From the NCBI RefSeq assembly GCF_025751575.1, contig NZ_JAOWLA010000003.1:62001-126000 (forward strand): a stretch of 64,000 nt of DNA, written 5' to 3'. Shown piece by piece: positions 54,271 to 62,936 of this stretch. The stretch is from Albidovulum sediminicola. Lineage in GTDB: Bacteria; Pseudomonadota; Alphaproteobacteria; Rhodobacterales; Rhodobacteraceae. The first letter of the stretch is position 1. Each line of letters starts with the position of its first letter. The notes beneath the pieces are model-generated. The model had not been told where the DNA came from and did no database searches. It was given only the letters and a program-made list of their open reading frames with translations. Position numbers and translations under genes: made by a program.

Positions 54271-54591
54271 TCATTCCCCACCCGAAAGCTTCATCAGCAT
54301 GATGCCCGCGACGATCAGCAGCGCCGCCGCGACCCGCGTCAGGGTCAGCGCCTCGCCCATGAAGACGGCACCCGCCAGGAAGGCCCCCGCCGCGCCGATC
54401 CCGGTCCAGACCGCATAGGCCGTCCCGAGCGGCAGCGACCGCATCGCCATCGACAGCAGCGCGACGCTGGCGATCATCGCGACAAAGGTCAGGATCGTCG
54501 GGCCGAGGACGGTGAAGCCTGCCGACTTCTTCATCGCGAAGGCCCAAAGCACTTCGAGGACGCCGGCTACGAGAAGATAGGTCCATGCCAT
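54271..54591 (-). CDS. gdx: Guanidinium exporter Gdx (SugE, SMR family)
   Basis: This 106-residue four-helix protein of the small multidrug resistance family has the Gdx signature: Glu13 in GVLEVLWAFAMKKSAGFT, and GTAYAVWTGIGAAGAFLAG. Gdx exports guanidinium in exchange for protons. The assignment over quaternary-ammonium exporters (Qac) rests on these residues and on the guanidine-II riboswitch in its leader. Confidence 0.93.
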   Translation of the reverse strand: MAWTYLLVAGVLEVLWAFAMKKSAGFTVLGPTILTFVAMIASVALLSMAMRSLPLGTAYAVWTGIGAAGAFLAGAVFMGEALTLTRVAAALLIVAGIMLMKLSGGE

Positions 54592-54610
54592 GATATGTTC
54601 CGTGGACTAT

Positions 54611-54654
54611 GCCGGGTCGTCCCGGCCAACCTGCCTGAATTCGGGGCCGTCCCC
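54611..54654 (-). promoter_or_regulatory. Guanidine-II (mini-ykkC) riboswitch upstream of gdx
   Basis: Read on the minus strand, two hairpins have the defining ACGR tetraloops: GGGG-ACGG-CCCC (54643-54654) and GCCGGG-ACGA-CCCGGC (54611-54626), with a 16-nt linker. The second ends 19 nt before the gdx ATG, and the weak GGAA ribosome-binding site sits between. In this class, guanidinium binding makes the two loops dock and frees the ribosome-binding site, turning expression on. Confidence 0.88.
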
Positions 54655-54740
54655 AGACCGGAACCCTATGGGGGTGACCGAACCGCTGCAAGCCCCATCA
54701 GGGGCCTCCGGTGCAGGCCCGATCAAAGCAAAAGGCCCGG

Positions 54741-54777
54741 CCAAAGCGAAAGGGCCACCGGTTTCCCGACGGCCCTT
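54741..54777 (-). terminator. Intrinsic terminator of rpmJ
   Basis: On the minus strand a 12-bp stem (two G-U pairs) with a GAAA tetraloop, AAGGGCCGTCGG and CCGGTGGCCCTT, is followed by a T-rich stretch. It lies 30 bp after the rpmJ stop and also isolates the gdx leader. Confidence 0.75.
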
Positions 54778-54806
54778 CAAGCCTTGCCCTCAACAGGCGG
54801 CGCAGC

Positions 54807-54932
54807 TTAGCCCTGACGGGCCTTGTAGCGCTTCTGCGTCTTGTTGATCACGTAGACGCGGCCCTTGCGGCGCACGACCTGACAATCGCGATGCCGGCTC
54901 TTGAGCGAGCGGAGCGAGTTCCGGACCTTCAT
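54807..54932 (-). CDS. rpmJ: 50S ribosomal protein L36 (cysteine-poor type)
   Basis: This 41-residue protein begins [18 protein letters not shown] and ends [15 protein letters not shown]. It keeps only one of the zinc-binding cysteines, so it is the zinc-independent C-minus form of L36. The gene is too short to stand out among open frames. It has its own terminator. Confidence 0.95.
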   Translation of the reverse strand: MKVRNSLRSLKSRHRDCQVVRRKGRVYVINKTQKRYKARQG

Positions 54933-55004
54933 CGGCCTTCTCCCAATATGGCGCGTCTGCGCCGGCGAAAACGAATGCCCCCGCATTTCTGCCGGGGGCG
55001 GTGA

Positions 55005-55079
55005 TGGTGGGCGCGACAGGGATCGAACCTGTGGCCACTACGATGTCAACGTAGTGCTCTACCGCTGAGCTACGCGCCC
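55005..55079 (-). tRNA. tRNA-Val (anticodon GAC)
   Basis: On the minus strand the sequence starts GGGCGCGTAGCTCAGCGG, has a CTACG/CGTAG anticodon stem with loop TTGACAT (anticodon GAC, valine), a T-arm ACAGGTTCGATCCCTGT and ends CGCGCCCA with an encoded CCA. The length is 75 nt. Confidence 0.97.
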
Positions 55080-55231
55080 GTCCGACTGCGTCACCACCCC
55101 TATCCGGAAACCCGGTTCGCGGGCGGCACCGCTTCGGTCCCGGGGTCTATAGAAGGAGTCGCGGGGCCTTTCAAGGGGTTTCGACACATTGCGATTTGGC
55201 TTTATAGTCGTGTCAATGCGCAGGAGAGGAC

Positions 55232-56092
55232 ATGACGCCCGGACCCTACCGACTGACCCTTCCCGACCGGCGCACGACCAGCGTGGTCTTCGCCTCTCCG
55301 CACAGCGGCAGCTATTACCCGAAGGAGTTCCTGGGCCGGTCGGTCTTGGGCGAAAAGGCGATCCGCAGTTCCGAGGATGCCTTTGTCGATAGGCTTCTCG
55401 ATCCCGTCCCGGGCTTTGGCGCGCCGCTTCTGACCGCCGTTGCGCCGCGGGCCTTCGTCGATCTGAACCGGGCCGCGGACGAGCTTGACCCGGCGCTGAT
55501 CGAGGGGTTTCGCGCCCCCGCGCACAATCCGCGCGTCGCCTCGGGGCTGGGGGTGGTGCCCCGCGTCGTATCGGGGGGGCGGGCGATCTATGCCGGAAAG
55601 CTGCCGCTGCATGAGGTCAAGGCGCGCATCTCGGACTGGTGGCACCCCTACCATGACCGCCTTCAGATCCTGATGGACGAATCACGGCTGCGCTTCGGGC
55701 AGGCGATCCTGATCGACATGCATTCCATGCCGCACGAGGCGCTCGATGCCGTCACCGTGCCCGGGCGCCTGCGCCCGGAGGTGGTCCTGGGCGATCGTTA
55801 CGGCACCTCCGCCTCCGCCGCGATCATGGAGGCCGTGGACGCGGCCTTTGCCCGCGCCGGGCTGCGCACCGTGCGCAACATGCCCTTCGCGGGCGCCTAT
55901 ATCGCGCAGGCCTATGGCCGCCCGGCCCGCGCCCAGCATGTCGTCCAGATCGAGATCGACCGGTCGCTTTACATGAACGAAGCCGAGGTGCGGCCGAACG
56001 GGAATTTCACGGGCTTCCAGCGGATCCTCTCGGGCGTCCTGTCCGAGATCGCCATGATCGGGCGGGCCGAGGATCGGCTTGCCGCAGAATGA
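55232..56092 (+). CDS. N-formylglutamate amidohydrolase
   Basis: This 286-residue hydrolase has the FGase signature VVFASPHSGSYYP near the N-terminus, FVDLNRAADELDP, and LIDMHSMP, with metal- or substrate-binding His residues. It would release formate and glutamate in histidine or related degradation, but no hut genes lie nearby, so another N-acyl substrate is possible. The start has AGGAGAGG upstream. Confidence 0.9.
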   Translation: MTPGPYRLTLPDRRTTSVVFASPHSGSYYPKEFLGRSVLGEKAIRSSEDAFVDRLLDPVPGFGAPLLTAVAPRAFVDLNRAADELDPALIEGFRAPAHNPRVASGLGVVPRVVSGGRAIYAGKLPLHEVKARISDWWHPYHDRLQILMDESRLRFGQAILIDMHSMPHEALDAVTVPGRLRPEVVLGDRYGTSASAAIMEAVDAAFARAGLRTVRNMPFAGAYIAQAYGRPARAQHVVQIEIDRSLYMNEAEVRPNGNFTGFQRILSGVLSEIAMIGRAEDRLAAE

Positions 56093-57346
56093 TCAGCGCA
56101 GGGCGCGGCCCTTGACGATCGCGTCCTTCCCGAACTTCGCGCGGATCGCGTCGGTGGCCTTTTCGGCGCCCGCGCGGCGGGCGGCCTGCGGGTCCAGGAG
56201 GTCTCCGGTCAGGTCCGCAGCCCTGTCGTCCGACAGATCCGAGATGCCGACGCCGATCAGGCGGAAGGGGCCCGGCTCCTTCACCTGCGCCATCAGCTCC
56301 GCTGCCTGGTGGTAGATGCGGTCGGCCGTCTGCGTGGGTTCGCGCAGGGTGTGGCGCCGGGTGATGGCGGTGAAATCGGCGCGCTTCAGCTTCAGCGTCA
56401 CGGTGCGCCCCGCCAAGTCCTTGGCCTTGGCGCGGTCCGCGACCCGTTCTGCCAGGCGCCAGATGTGGCCGTCCAGCAGGTCGCGGTCCGCGGTATCCTC
56501 GTCGAAGGTTGTCTCGGCTGAAATCGAGCGCATCGGCTCATTCGGGTTCACGCGGCGGAAATCCTCGCCCCGCGCCAGATGCCAGAGCCGGTCGCCGATC
56601 GATCCGAACCGTGCCGTCAGGTCCTTGCGGTCCCAGCGCATGAGGTCGTCGAAGGTACGGATGCCGGCGGCCTCCAGCGTGGTCTGGGTCGCAAGGCCGA
56701 CGCCCCAGATCATCCGCACCGGCTTGCCCTTCAGGAACGCGGCCGTATCGGCACGTCCGATCACCGAAAACCCGCGCGGCTTGTCGAGGTCCGAGGCGAT
56801 CTTGGCCAGGAACTTGTTGTGCGACAGACCAATGGAACCGGTCAGGCCCAGCTCCGTCTCCATCCGCTTCAAAAGCCGGGCCAGCGTGACGGCGGGGGGC
56901 GCATGATGAAGCCGCACTGTCCCTGTCAGGTCAAGGAAGGCCTCGTCCAGCGACAGGGGCTCGATCACCGGGGTCAACTCGTCCATCAGCGCCCGGATCT
57001 GCCGCGACACGGCGGCGTAATGTGCACCCCGCGGCTTGACCACCACTGCCTCGGGGCAAAGCTTCAGCGCCTGGAACATCGGCATGGCCGAGCGCACGCC
57101 CTTGATGCGGGCAAGATAGCAGCAGGTCGAGACCACGCCCCGATGCGCGCCCCCGACGATCACTGGCTTGTCGCGCAGGTCCGGGTTGTCGCGCTTTTCG
57201 ACCGAGGCGTAGAAGGCGTCGCAATCCATGTGGGCGATGGACAGCTCGAAAAGCTCTGGGTGCGACAGAACGCGCGGACTGCGGCACGCGGGGCAGCGCG
57301 TGCCGGCGTCAAACGGGGTAAGGCATTCGCGGCATAGGGCGGGCAT
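56093..57346 (-). CDS. dinB: DNA polymerase IV with an N-terminal zinc-ribbon-like motif
   Basis: This 417-residue Y-family polymerase has SIAHMDCDAFYASVE (catalytic Asp), the IEPLSLDEAFLDLTG motif with the second acidic pair, and the GLSHNKFLAKIASDLDKPRG block. Before the usual start there is a 35-residue extension with CxxC...CxxC (Cys5, Cys8, Cys18, Cys21; LCRECLTPFDAGTRCPACRS), a likely zinc ribbon absent from E. coli DinB. It converges on the amidohydrolase gene: the two coding regions abut at 56092/56093. Confidence 0.93.
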   Translation of the reverse strand: MPALCRECLTPFDAGTRCPACRSPRVLSHPELFELSIAHMDCDAFYASVEKRDNPDLRDKPVIVGGAHRGVVSTCCYLARIKGVRSAMPMFQALKLCPEAVVVKPRGAHYAAVSRQIRALMDELTPVIEPLSLDEAFLDLTGTVRLHHAPPAVTLARLLKRMETELGLTGSIGLSHNKFLAKIASDLDKPRGFSVIGRADTAAFLKGKPVRMIWGVGLATQTTLEAAGIRTFDDLMRWDRKDLTARFGSIGDRLWHLARGEDFRRVNPNEPMRSISAETTFDEDTADRDLLDGHIWRLAERVADRAKAKDLAGRTVTLKLKRADFTAITRRHTLREPTQTADRIYHQAAELMAQVKEPGPFRLIGVGISDLSDDRAADLTGDLLDPQAARRAGAEKATDAIRAKFGKDAIVKGRALR

Positions 57347-57453
57347 GGGCCGAGATTATCGCAAGCGGGGCGGGGCCCCAAGGGGAACCCTGCACCGCCG
57401 ATGTCGGGTTTCGCCTATGAACCCCCGGTGCGTCCGCACAAGAAAACGCCAGA

Positions 57454-58101
57454 TCAGAGCGGCACGAAGGCCCCACTGGCCGGGTCGTATTGTTCCAGCC
57501 CGCCCGCGCCAATATCGGTCCAGAGACCGTGCAGCGACAGCTCTTCGGCCTCCACAGCCGAGCGCACGAAGGGGAAGGTCATGAGGTTTTCGAGGCTGAT
57601 CAGCACGGCCTCCTTTTCCAGCGCGCGCAGGCGCTGATCCTCGGGCCGGTCCTTCACGCGGTCGAAGCCGGGGCGCAGCAGGTCCATCCAGCGGCCGACG
57701 AAGCTCGACTTCTCCTCAAGCTCGGGCGCCTGTCCGGTGCACATGTCGTGGCAGCCCTTGACGCCGCCGCAGAGCGAATGGCCGACGATGATGATATGCG
57801 CGACCTTCAGCGTGTTGACGGCATATTCCACCGTCGCGGAGGTGCCGTGGTGTTCGCCGTCCGGGTTGTAGGGCGGCACCAGGTTCGCGATGTTGCGGTG
57901 GATGAAGAACTCCCCCGAATCCGCACCGAAGATCGAGGTGACATGCACCCGGCTGTCGCAGCAGGAGATCACCATGGCGCGCGGGCGCTGGCCTTCGTCC
58001 GCCAGCCTGCGGTACCAGGCGCGGTTTTCCGTCCAGGTCGTGGCCTTCCAGCCATGATAGCGGTGGACGAGGTAGGAGGGCAGCGGCCGGACGTGTTGCA
58101 T
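57454..58101 (-). CDS. Beta-class carbonic anhydrase
   Basis: This 215-residue enzyme interconverts CO2 and bicarbonate. It has the zinc ligands in ISCCDSRVH (Cys, with the catalytic Asp-Arg pair) and in IIIVGHSLCGGVKGC (His and Cys). RNIANLVPPY is also typical. It has no signal peptide. It is divergent from the small gene at 58246. Confidence 0.95.
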   Translation of the reverse strand: MQHVRPLPSYLVHRYHGWKATTWTENRAWYRRLADEGQRPRAMVISCCDSRVHVTSIFGADSGEFFIHRNIANLVPPYNPDGEHHGTSATVEYAVNTLKVAHIIIVGHSLCGGVKGCHDMCTGQAPELEEKSSFVGRWMDLLRPGFDRVKDRPEDQRLRALEKEAVLISLENLMTFPFVRSAVEAEELSLHGLWTDIGAGGLEQYDPASGAFVPL

Positions 58102-58245
58102 GGGGTCGCCTCGCGTTGTTGCAGCGCCTACATATAGGCTGGATCATTCGAATTCGAGATGTTTTGCGCGCCGTATCAAGGTTTTCTTGACAATGCGGAC
58201 CTAAGACCTCCCCATCCGCAGGGGTGCGGCAAGGAGGGTGAAAGG

Positions 58246-58626
58246 GTGGCAGAACTTGCCAGGTTGCGCCATGACGAAGGCATTCGGCTTGATCCGGATG
58301 CGCTCGCGGCGATCTATGCCCGCATGGGCGAAGGCGGTGCCGAAAAGCTGATCAGCCGTGCGATGGAGGATCTTGCGCGCCGGATGCAGGACCTTCGCGC
58401 CTGCATGGCCGAGGGGCGCAGCGCGCAGTTCGTGCGCTCGGCGCGCATGCTGACCCAGCTTGGCGCGCAGGTGGGAATGACGAGTGTCGCGCGGGTCGCG
58501 GGCGACCTGATCCGCGTGACCGAGGCCGGGGACGCCGCCGGGCAGGCGGCGGTTCTGGCGCGGCTTGAGCGGATCGGCGAGCGGTCGCTGACCGCGGTCT
58601 GGGATCTGCACGACATGACGGTCTGA
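58246..58626 (+). CDS. Small helical protein, possibly a degenerate histidine phosphotransferase
   Basis: This 126-residue protein starts with GTG, with AAGGAGG 8 bases upstream. It is all-helical in appearance. The segment FVRSARMLTQLGAQVGM has the spacing of the Hpt motif (H-x-LKGSAxxLG) but an Arg or Ser in place of the phosphorylated His. The rest, with VARVAGDLIRVTEAGDAAG, also fits an Hpt-like four-helix bundle. The match is by eye and weak. Confidence 0.55.
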   Translation: MAELARLRHDEGIRLDPDALAAIYARMGEGGAEKLISRAMEDLARRMQDLRACMAEGRSAQFVRSARMLTQLGAQVGMTSVARVAGDLIRVTEAGDAAGQAAVLARLERIGERSLTAVWDLHDMTV

Positions 58627-58686
58627 GGGGCTTGCGGCGGCCGGGCAAGAGGCTAGGCTGGCGCCATCACCCTTTCAGGACCTGCC

Positions 58687-60072
58687 ATGACCTCGACCCT
58701 TGCCGCGCCCGGCGCCGCCGCCTTGCCCCTTCACCTGGTCGAAGAGGGCGGGCTGACCGCGATCTCCGCCACGCTGAGCGCGGGGCAGGCCAATTGGGCC
58801 GCCGCCAACGGTTTCACCGGCGCCTTGGGCCAGCTGTGCGTCCTGCCGGGGGCGGAGGGGCACCCTTCTGGCGCGCTTCTGGGCATGGGCACTGAGGCAA
58901 AGCGGCGGCGCGGACGCTTCCATGTCGCCCGGGCTGCGGCGGGCCTGCCCGAAGGCGATTGGGCCATCGCCACCCACATGACCCCCGCCGAGGCGGAGGC
59001 GGCGGCCCTGGGCTGGAACCTCGCCGCCTACCGTTTCTCCCGCTACAAGGCCGACAAACCGCAGAAGGCCCGGCTTGTCCTGCCCGCGGGCGTGGACGGT
59101 GCGCGCATCGACGCCATCGTCGCCGGTGAATGCCTGACGCGTGACCTGATCAACACCCCCGCCTCCGACATGGGGCCGGAGGAGCTTGAGGCGGCCTTCC
59201 TGCATCTGGCCTCCGAATTCGGGGCCGAGGCGCGCGTGATCCGGGGCGACGAGCTGCTGTCGGAAAACTTTCCGCTGATCCACGCGGTGGGGCGCGCCTC
59301 GTCCCGGGCGCCACGGCTACTGGACCTGCGCTGGGGGGCCGAGGGGCCGTCGCTGACGCTGGTCGGCAAGGGCGTCTGCTTCGATACCGGCGGGCTCGAC
59401 ATCAAGCCGGCCTCCTCGATGGGGCTGATGAAGAAGGACATGGGCGGGGCGGCGGCGGTCCTGGGGCTGGCGCGCATGATCATGGCGCTGCGGCTTCGGC
59501 TGCGCTTGCGGGTCCTGGTTCCGGCGGTCGAAAATGCCGTCGGCGGCAACGCCTTCCGTCCGCAGGATGTACTGCACAGCCGCAAGGGGTTGACGGTCGA
59601 GGTCAACAACACCGACGCCGAGGGGCGGCTGGTGCTTGCCGATGCGCTGGCGCTGGCCGATGCGGACCGGCCGGACCTGCTCATCTCCATGGCGACGCTG
59701 ACGGGGGCGGCCCGGGTGGCGGTGGGCCCCGACCTCGCCCCCTTCTACTGTGATGACGACCGGGTGGCCGACGCGCTGGCCGAGGCGGGCCAGGCGGTGT
59801 CCGACCCGCTGTGGCGGATGCCCTTCTGGGACCCCTATGAGCCGCTGATCGAACCCGCGATCGCGGATCTGGACAATGCGCCCGCGGGCGGCATGGCCGG
59901 GTCGATCACGGCGGCGCTGTTTCTGCGCCGCTTCGTGACCGAAACCCCGCGCTATGTGCATTTCGACATATACGGCTGGCAGCCCACGGCGGCCCCCGCC
60001 CGGCCGAAGGGGGGCGTGGGGCAGGGCGCACGCGCGGTGCTGGACGCGCTGCCCGGGGTGCTCGGCCTGTGA
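58687..60072 (+). CDS. Leucyl aminopeptidase family protein (M17)
   Basis: This 461-residue peptidase has the M17 core LVGKGVCFDTGGLDIKPASS, KKDMGGAAAVLG and NTDAEGRLVLADAL, holding the two-metal site. The typical PepA N-terminal domain is shortened. The stop overlaps the GTG of the NlpC/P60 gene by 4 bp, so a cell-wall-peptide recycling role is possible. Confidence 0.93.
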   Translation: MTSTLAAPGAAALPLHLVEEGGLTAISATLSAGQANWAAANGFTGALGQLCVLPGAEGHPSGALLGMGTEAKRRRGRFHVARAAAGLPEGDWAIATHMTPAEAEAAALGWNLAAYRFSRYKADKPQKARLVLPAGVDGARIDAIVAGECLTRDLINTPASDMGPEELEAAFLHLASEFGAEARVIRGDELLSENFPLIHAVGRASSRAPRLLDLRWGAEGPSLTLVGKGVCFDTGGLDIKPASSMGLMKKDMGGAAAVLGLARMIMALRLRLRLRVLVPAVENAVGGNAFRPQDVLHSRKGLTVEVNNTDAEGRLVLADALALADADRPDLLISMATLTGAARVAVGPDLAPFYCDDDRVADALAEAGQAVSDPLWRMPFWDPYEPLIEPAIADLDNAPAGGMAGSITAALFLRRFVTETPRYVHFDIYGWQPTAAPARPKGGVGQGARAVLDALPGVLGL

Positions 60073-60914
60073 GCGACCGTCGCCTGACCCCCGCCAATGG
60101 CCGCGTGGCCCATGTCTCGCTCAGCGGGCAGGTGGCGGCGGATGCCTTCGTGACGGGGAAGCCCGCGCGCGTCGTCGCACCGCTCGCCGACCTGCTGGCG
60201 GCCCCCGGCGGCGCGCGCGACCGCCAGCTTCTGTTCGGCGACACGGTGCTGGAGCTTGAGCGACAGGCGGGCTTTGCCTTCGTCCGCTCCGACAAGGACG
60301 GCTATTGCGGCTACGTCGCGGCACAGGCGCTGGGGGCGCCGCTGACTGCCACGCACTGGGTCGCGGTGCCCGCCACGCATCTTTACCGTGCCGCCGACAT
60401 CAAGACGAAGGAGGCCGCGCTCCTGTCGCTCGGCGCCAGGGTTGCGGTCGCGGAAACGGGGGGCCGGTTCGCGCGCACGAACGAGGGCGACCATGTGATC
60501 GCCCGCCACCTGCGGCCCCTGGGTAACTGGGCGGAGGACCCGGCGGCGATCGCAGAGCTGTTCCTGGGCACGCCCTATCTCTGGGGCGGCAACAGCCGTT
60601 CGGGGATCGACTGTTCGGGGCTTGCGCAGGCGGCGCTGCTGGCCTGCGGCATCCCCTGTCCGGGTGACAGCGACCTTCAGGCGGCGACCGTCGGCACGGA
60701 CAGCGCCCCCACGGGTCCCTTCCGGCGCAACGACCTTCTGTTCTGGAAGGGCCATGTCGCCATTGCGCTGGGGCCCGAACGGATGATCCACGCGACCGGG
60801 CACTACATGGCGGTGGTGATCGAGGGTATCGCCGAGGCCATCGGCCGGATCGAGGCGCAGGGCGGCGGGCCGGTCACGCGCGCCAAGCGGATCGCGCTGG
60901 GGCAGTCTGGCTAA
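60069..60914 (+). CDS. NlpC/P60 family hydrolase with N-terminal SH3-like domain
   Basis: This 281-residue protein has an SH3-like region (about residues 25-100) and an NlpC/P60 domain with the catalytic Cys in GIDCSGLAQAALLACG and His in GHVAIAL. Such enzymes cut peptidoglycan stem peptides, here without a visible signal peptide. GTG start inside the aminopeptidase stop suggests coupled use: this enzyme could split murein peptides that the aminopeptidase then trims. Confidence 0.92.
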   Translation: MSDRRLTPANGRVAHVSLSGQVAADAFVTGKPARVVAPLADLLAAPGGARDRQLLFGDTVLELERQAGFAFVRSDKDGYCGYVAAQALGAPLTATHWVAVPATHLYRAADIKTKEAALLSLGARVAVAETGGRFARTNEGDHVIARHLRPLGNWAEDPAAIAELFLGTPYLWGGNSRSGIDCSGLAQAALLACGIPCPGDSDLQAATVGTDSAPTGPFRRNDLLFWKGHVAIALGPERMIHATGHYMAVVIEGIAEAIGRIEAQGGGPVTRAKRIALGQSG

Positions 60915-61258
60915 TCCACCGGGCGAATCAGCTTACGCTCCAGCACCCGCAGCACGGTCGGCAGGTCTTGCCCGCGCTTGAGGATCTGGCCGTCCATGCC
61001 GACGACCGAATACATCCCCTGACGCGCGCGCAGTTTCGGGCGCTTCTCGATCCGGTACAGCGGAAACTCCGCCGCTCGGCGGAAGACCGAGAACACCGCC
61101 ATGTCGCGCAGGAAGGACATCGCGTAATCGCGCCATTCTCCCGCCGCGACCATCCGGCCGTAAAGCGCCAGGATCGCGGACAACTCAACCCTGTCGAACG
61201 CGACCTGGTCGGGCACGGGCTGCGGGGGGGTGAACTGGGTCGGCGGCTGGACCGTCAT
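60911..61258 (-). CDS. DUF2794 family protein
   Basis: This 115-residue protein contains the DUF2794 core AFDRVELSAILALYGRMVAAGEWRDYAM (read in pieces) and PLYRIEKRPKLRARQGMYSVV. It is restricted to alphaproteobacteria and has no assigned function. Its end overlaps the convergent NlpC/P60 gene by 4 bp. Confidence 0.88.
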   Translation of the reverse strand: MTVQPPTQFTPPQPVPDQVAFDRVELSAILALYGRMVAAGEWRDYAMSFLRDMAVFSVFRRAAEFPLYRIEKRPKLRARQGMYSVVGMDGQILKRGQDLPTVLRVLERKLIRPVD

Positions 61259-61312
61259 ACCCTGAATCTTAGCCTCGGCGGGCCGCAAATCAAGCCTGAC
61301 GCGCGATCGAGC

Positions 61313-61954
61313 CTATCGCACCGCGGGCATCAGCGCGTCCCGCATCCGGCAGTCACGCTGGGCGTCGAGCCCGCAGGGCCGCGGTTCGAGGTCGCGGGTC
61401 AGGCAGATCCGCGCCTCCTCGATCATGCCCTGCTTGCAGGTAATGATGATCGCGTTGCGGTCAAGGTCCGGGTTTGCCTCGATGAAGGCATCTTCGACGA
61501 CCGAGGCGGGCAGGGTCACGTCGCGGTCCAGATCCTCCAATACTGCGGGCAAAGCGATGCTTTCGTAGGCGCGTCGCGACAGCTCGAAATAGGCATCGGC
61601 ATCCAGGCCCGAGCAGGTGCCGTGCTTGCGCCATTCATGGCGGACAAGTCCGAGCGAGCCCATGATATCGGTCATCAACGCGGCGTCGGCCCGGCCCGGA
61701 TCGCGCCCGCCGCTGTGGCACCAGCTTGGCCAGCCGAAGTCGTACTGCGGCCAGAGCCCGTGCAGGGTGAAGCCCCGGTCCGCGCCGCTCCGGCATTCCA
61801 GCGCCTGGCGTTCGTCGCCTTCCCGCGCGCACCAGCCGGGCGACCAGCTGAGCGACAGGATATAGTAATCGAAGTCGCCCGCGCGTTCCCCCTCGGCGCC
61901 GGCAGGCGGAGGCACGAGAATGAGGGTGGCGAGCAGGGCGGCGATCAGGCGCAT
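61313..61954 (-). CDS. Secreted ribonuclease T2
   Basis: This 213-residue enzyme has a signal peptide (MRLIAALLATLILVPPPAGA) and the two T2 active-site motifs FTLHGLWPQYD and HEWRKHGTCSG, with the catalytic histidines. Cysteines in SPGWCA, LECRSG and SWCHSG suit disulfides. It acts in the periplasm or outside and degrades RNA. Confidence 0.95.
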   Translation of the reverse strand: MRLIAALLATLILVPPPAGAEGERAGDFDYYILSLSWSPGWCAREGDERQALECRSGADRGFTLHGLWPQYDFGWPSWCHSGGRDPGRADAALMTDIMGSLGLVRHEWRKHGTCSGLDADAYFELSRRAYESIALPAVLEDLDRDVTLPASVVEDAFIEANPDLDRNAIIITCKQGMIEEARICLTRDLEPRPCGLDAQRDCRMRDALMPAVR

Positions 61955-62102
61955 TTTCTCTTCCCTTGGCGGTCCGGGACGACTATATAGCCCGTTGACT
62001 TCCCCGAAAACGTGGAATGGCGGACCGAAAGGCCGCAGCCGTTTTCCCGGCGCGGGAAAGATTTGTCCGGCCCCTGACGCGGCCAAGCATAGGAGAGATC
62101 CG

Positions 62103-62852
62103 ATGACGAAACCCCTGATGGCCAAGGCGACCGCCGTCTGGCTGGTTGACAACACCACGATCAGCTTCAAGCAGATCGCCGATTTCTGCGGCCTGCATGA
62201 GCTTGAAGTGCAGGGCATTGCCGACGGCGACGTGGCTGCCGGCGTGAAGGGCTTCGACCCGGTCGCCAACAACCAGCTCGACGCCTCCGAGATCGAGAAG
62301 GCGGAGAAGAGCCCGCTCCACAAGCTGAAGCTGAAGTTCAATGCTGCAGCACTGGGCGAGGAAAAGCGCCGTGGCCCGCGCTACACGCCGCTGTCCAAGC
62401 GTCAGGACCGTCCGGCCGCGATCCTCTGGCTGGTGAAGTTCCACCCGGAACTGACCGATGCCCAGATCGGCAAGCTGGTCGGCACCACGAAGCCCACCAT
62501 CGCCTCGATCCGCGAGCGGACCCACTGGAACATCCAGAACATCACCCCCATCGACCCGGTCGCGCTGGGCCTGTGCCGTCAGTCGGAACTTGACTCGGCC
62601 GTGCAGAAGGCGGCGAAGAAGCGCGCCGCCGAGGGCGCCGTGATGAGTGATGATGAACGCCGCAAGCTCGTCTCGACCGAGCAGTCGCTGGGCATGTCCA
62701 CCGAACCGCGGATGCCCTCGAACATCGCGGGGCTCGAAAACTTCTCGCTTTCCAAGCCCGAGGAGGAAGAGGAGAGATCGGCGCGCGACTATTCGGATGC
62801 CGAGAGCTTCTTCAACCTGCCGCATGGCGACGACGACGAAGACGACAACTGA
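62103..62852 (+). CDS. trcR: Cell-cycle transcriptional regulator TrcR (DUF1013)
   Basis: This 249-residue protein is of the DUF1013/TrcR family: TAVWLVDNTTISFKQIADFCGLHELEVQGIADG (read in pieces) and RQDRPAAILWLVKFHPELTDAQIGKLVGTTKPTI, a helix-turn-helix-like region. The C-terminus is acidic (DDDEDDN). The gene is typical of alphaproteobacteria. A terminator follows. Confidence 0.9.
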   Translation: MTKPLMAKATAVWLVDNTTISFKQIADFCGLHELEVQGIADGDVAAGVKGFDPVANNQLDASEIEKAEKSPLHKLKLKFNAAALGEEKRRGPRYTPLSKRQDRPAAILWLVKFHPELTDAQIGKLVGTTKPTIASIRERTHWNIQNITPIDPVALGLCRQSELDSAVQKAAKKRAAEGAVMSDDERRKLVSTEQSLGMSTEPRMPSNIAGLENFSLSKPEEEEERSARDYSDAESFFNLPHGDDDEDDN

Positions 62853-62857
62853 TCGCG

Positions 62858-62888
62858 AAACCCCGGCCAGGCGCCGGGGTTTTCGTTT
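62858..62888 (+). terminator. Intrinsic terminator of trcR
   Basis: CCCCGGC pairs with GCCGGGG around a 5-nt loop, flanked by AAA and followed by TTTTCGTTTT. It lies 6 bp after the trcR stop. Confidence 0.88.
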
Positions 62889-62936
62889 TCGGGCCGGGGC
62901 GCTACCCTCAGCGCCGGCGGGCTGACGGAGGGCGCG

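Noticed and set aside
54655-54670. TAGGGTTCCGG upstream of gdx as a guanidine-I (ykkC) riboswitch
   Set aside because: The first bases resemble the guanidine-I leader, but the long structured core and its conserved ACGG/GGGAGA blocks are missing. The ACGR double hairpin of guanidine-II explains the region.
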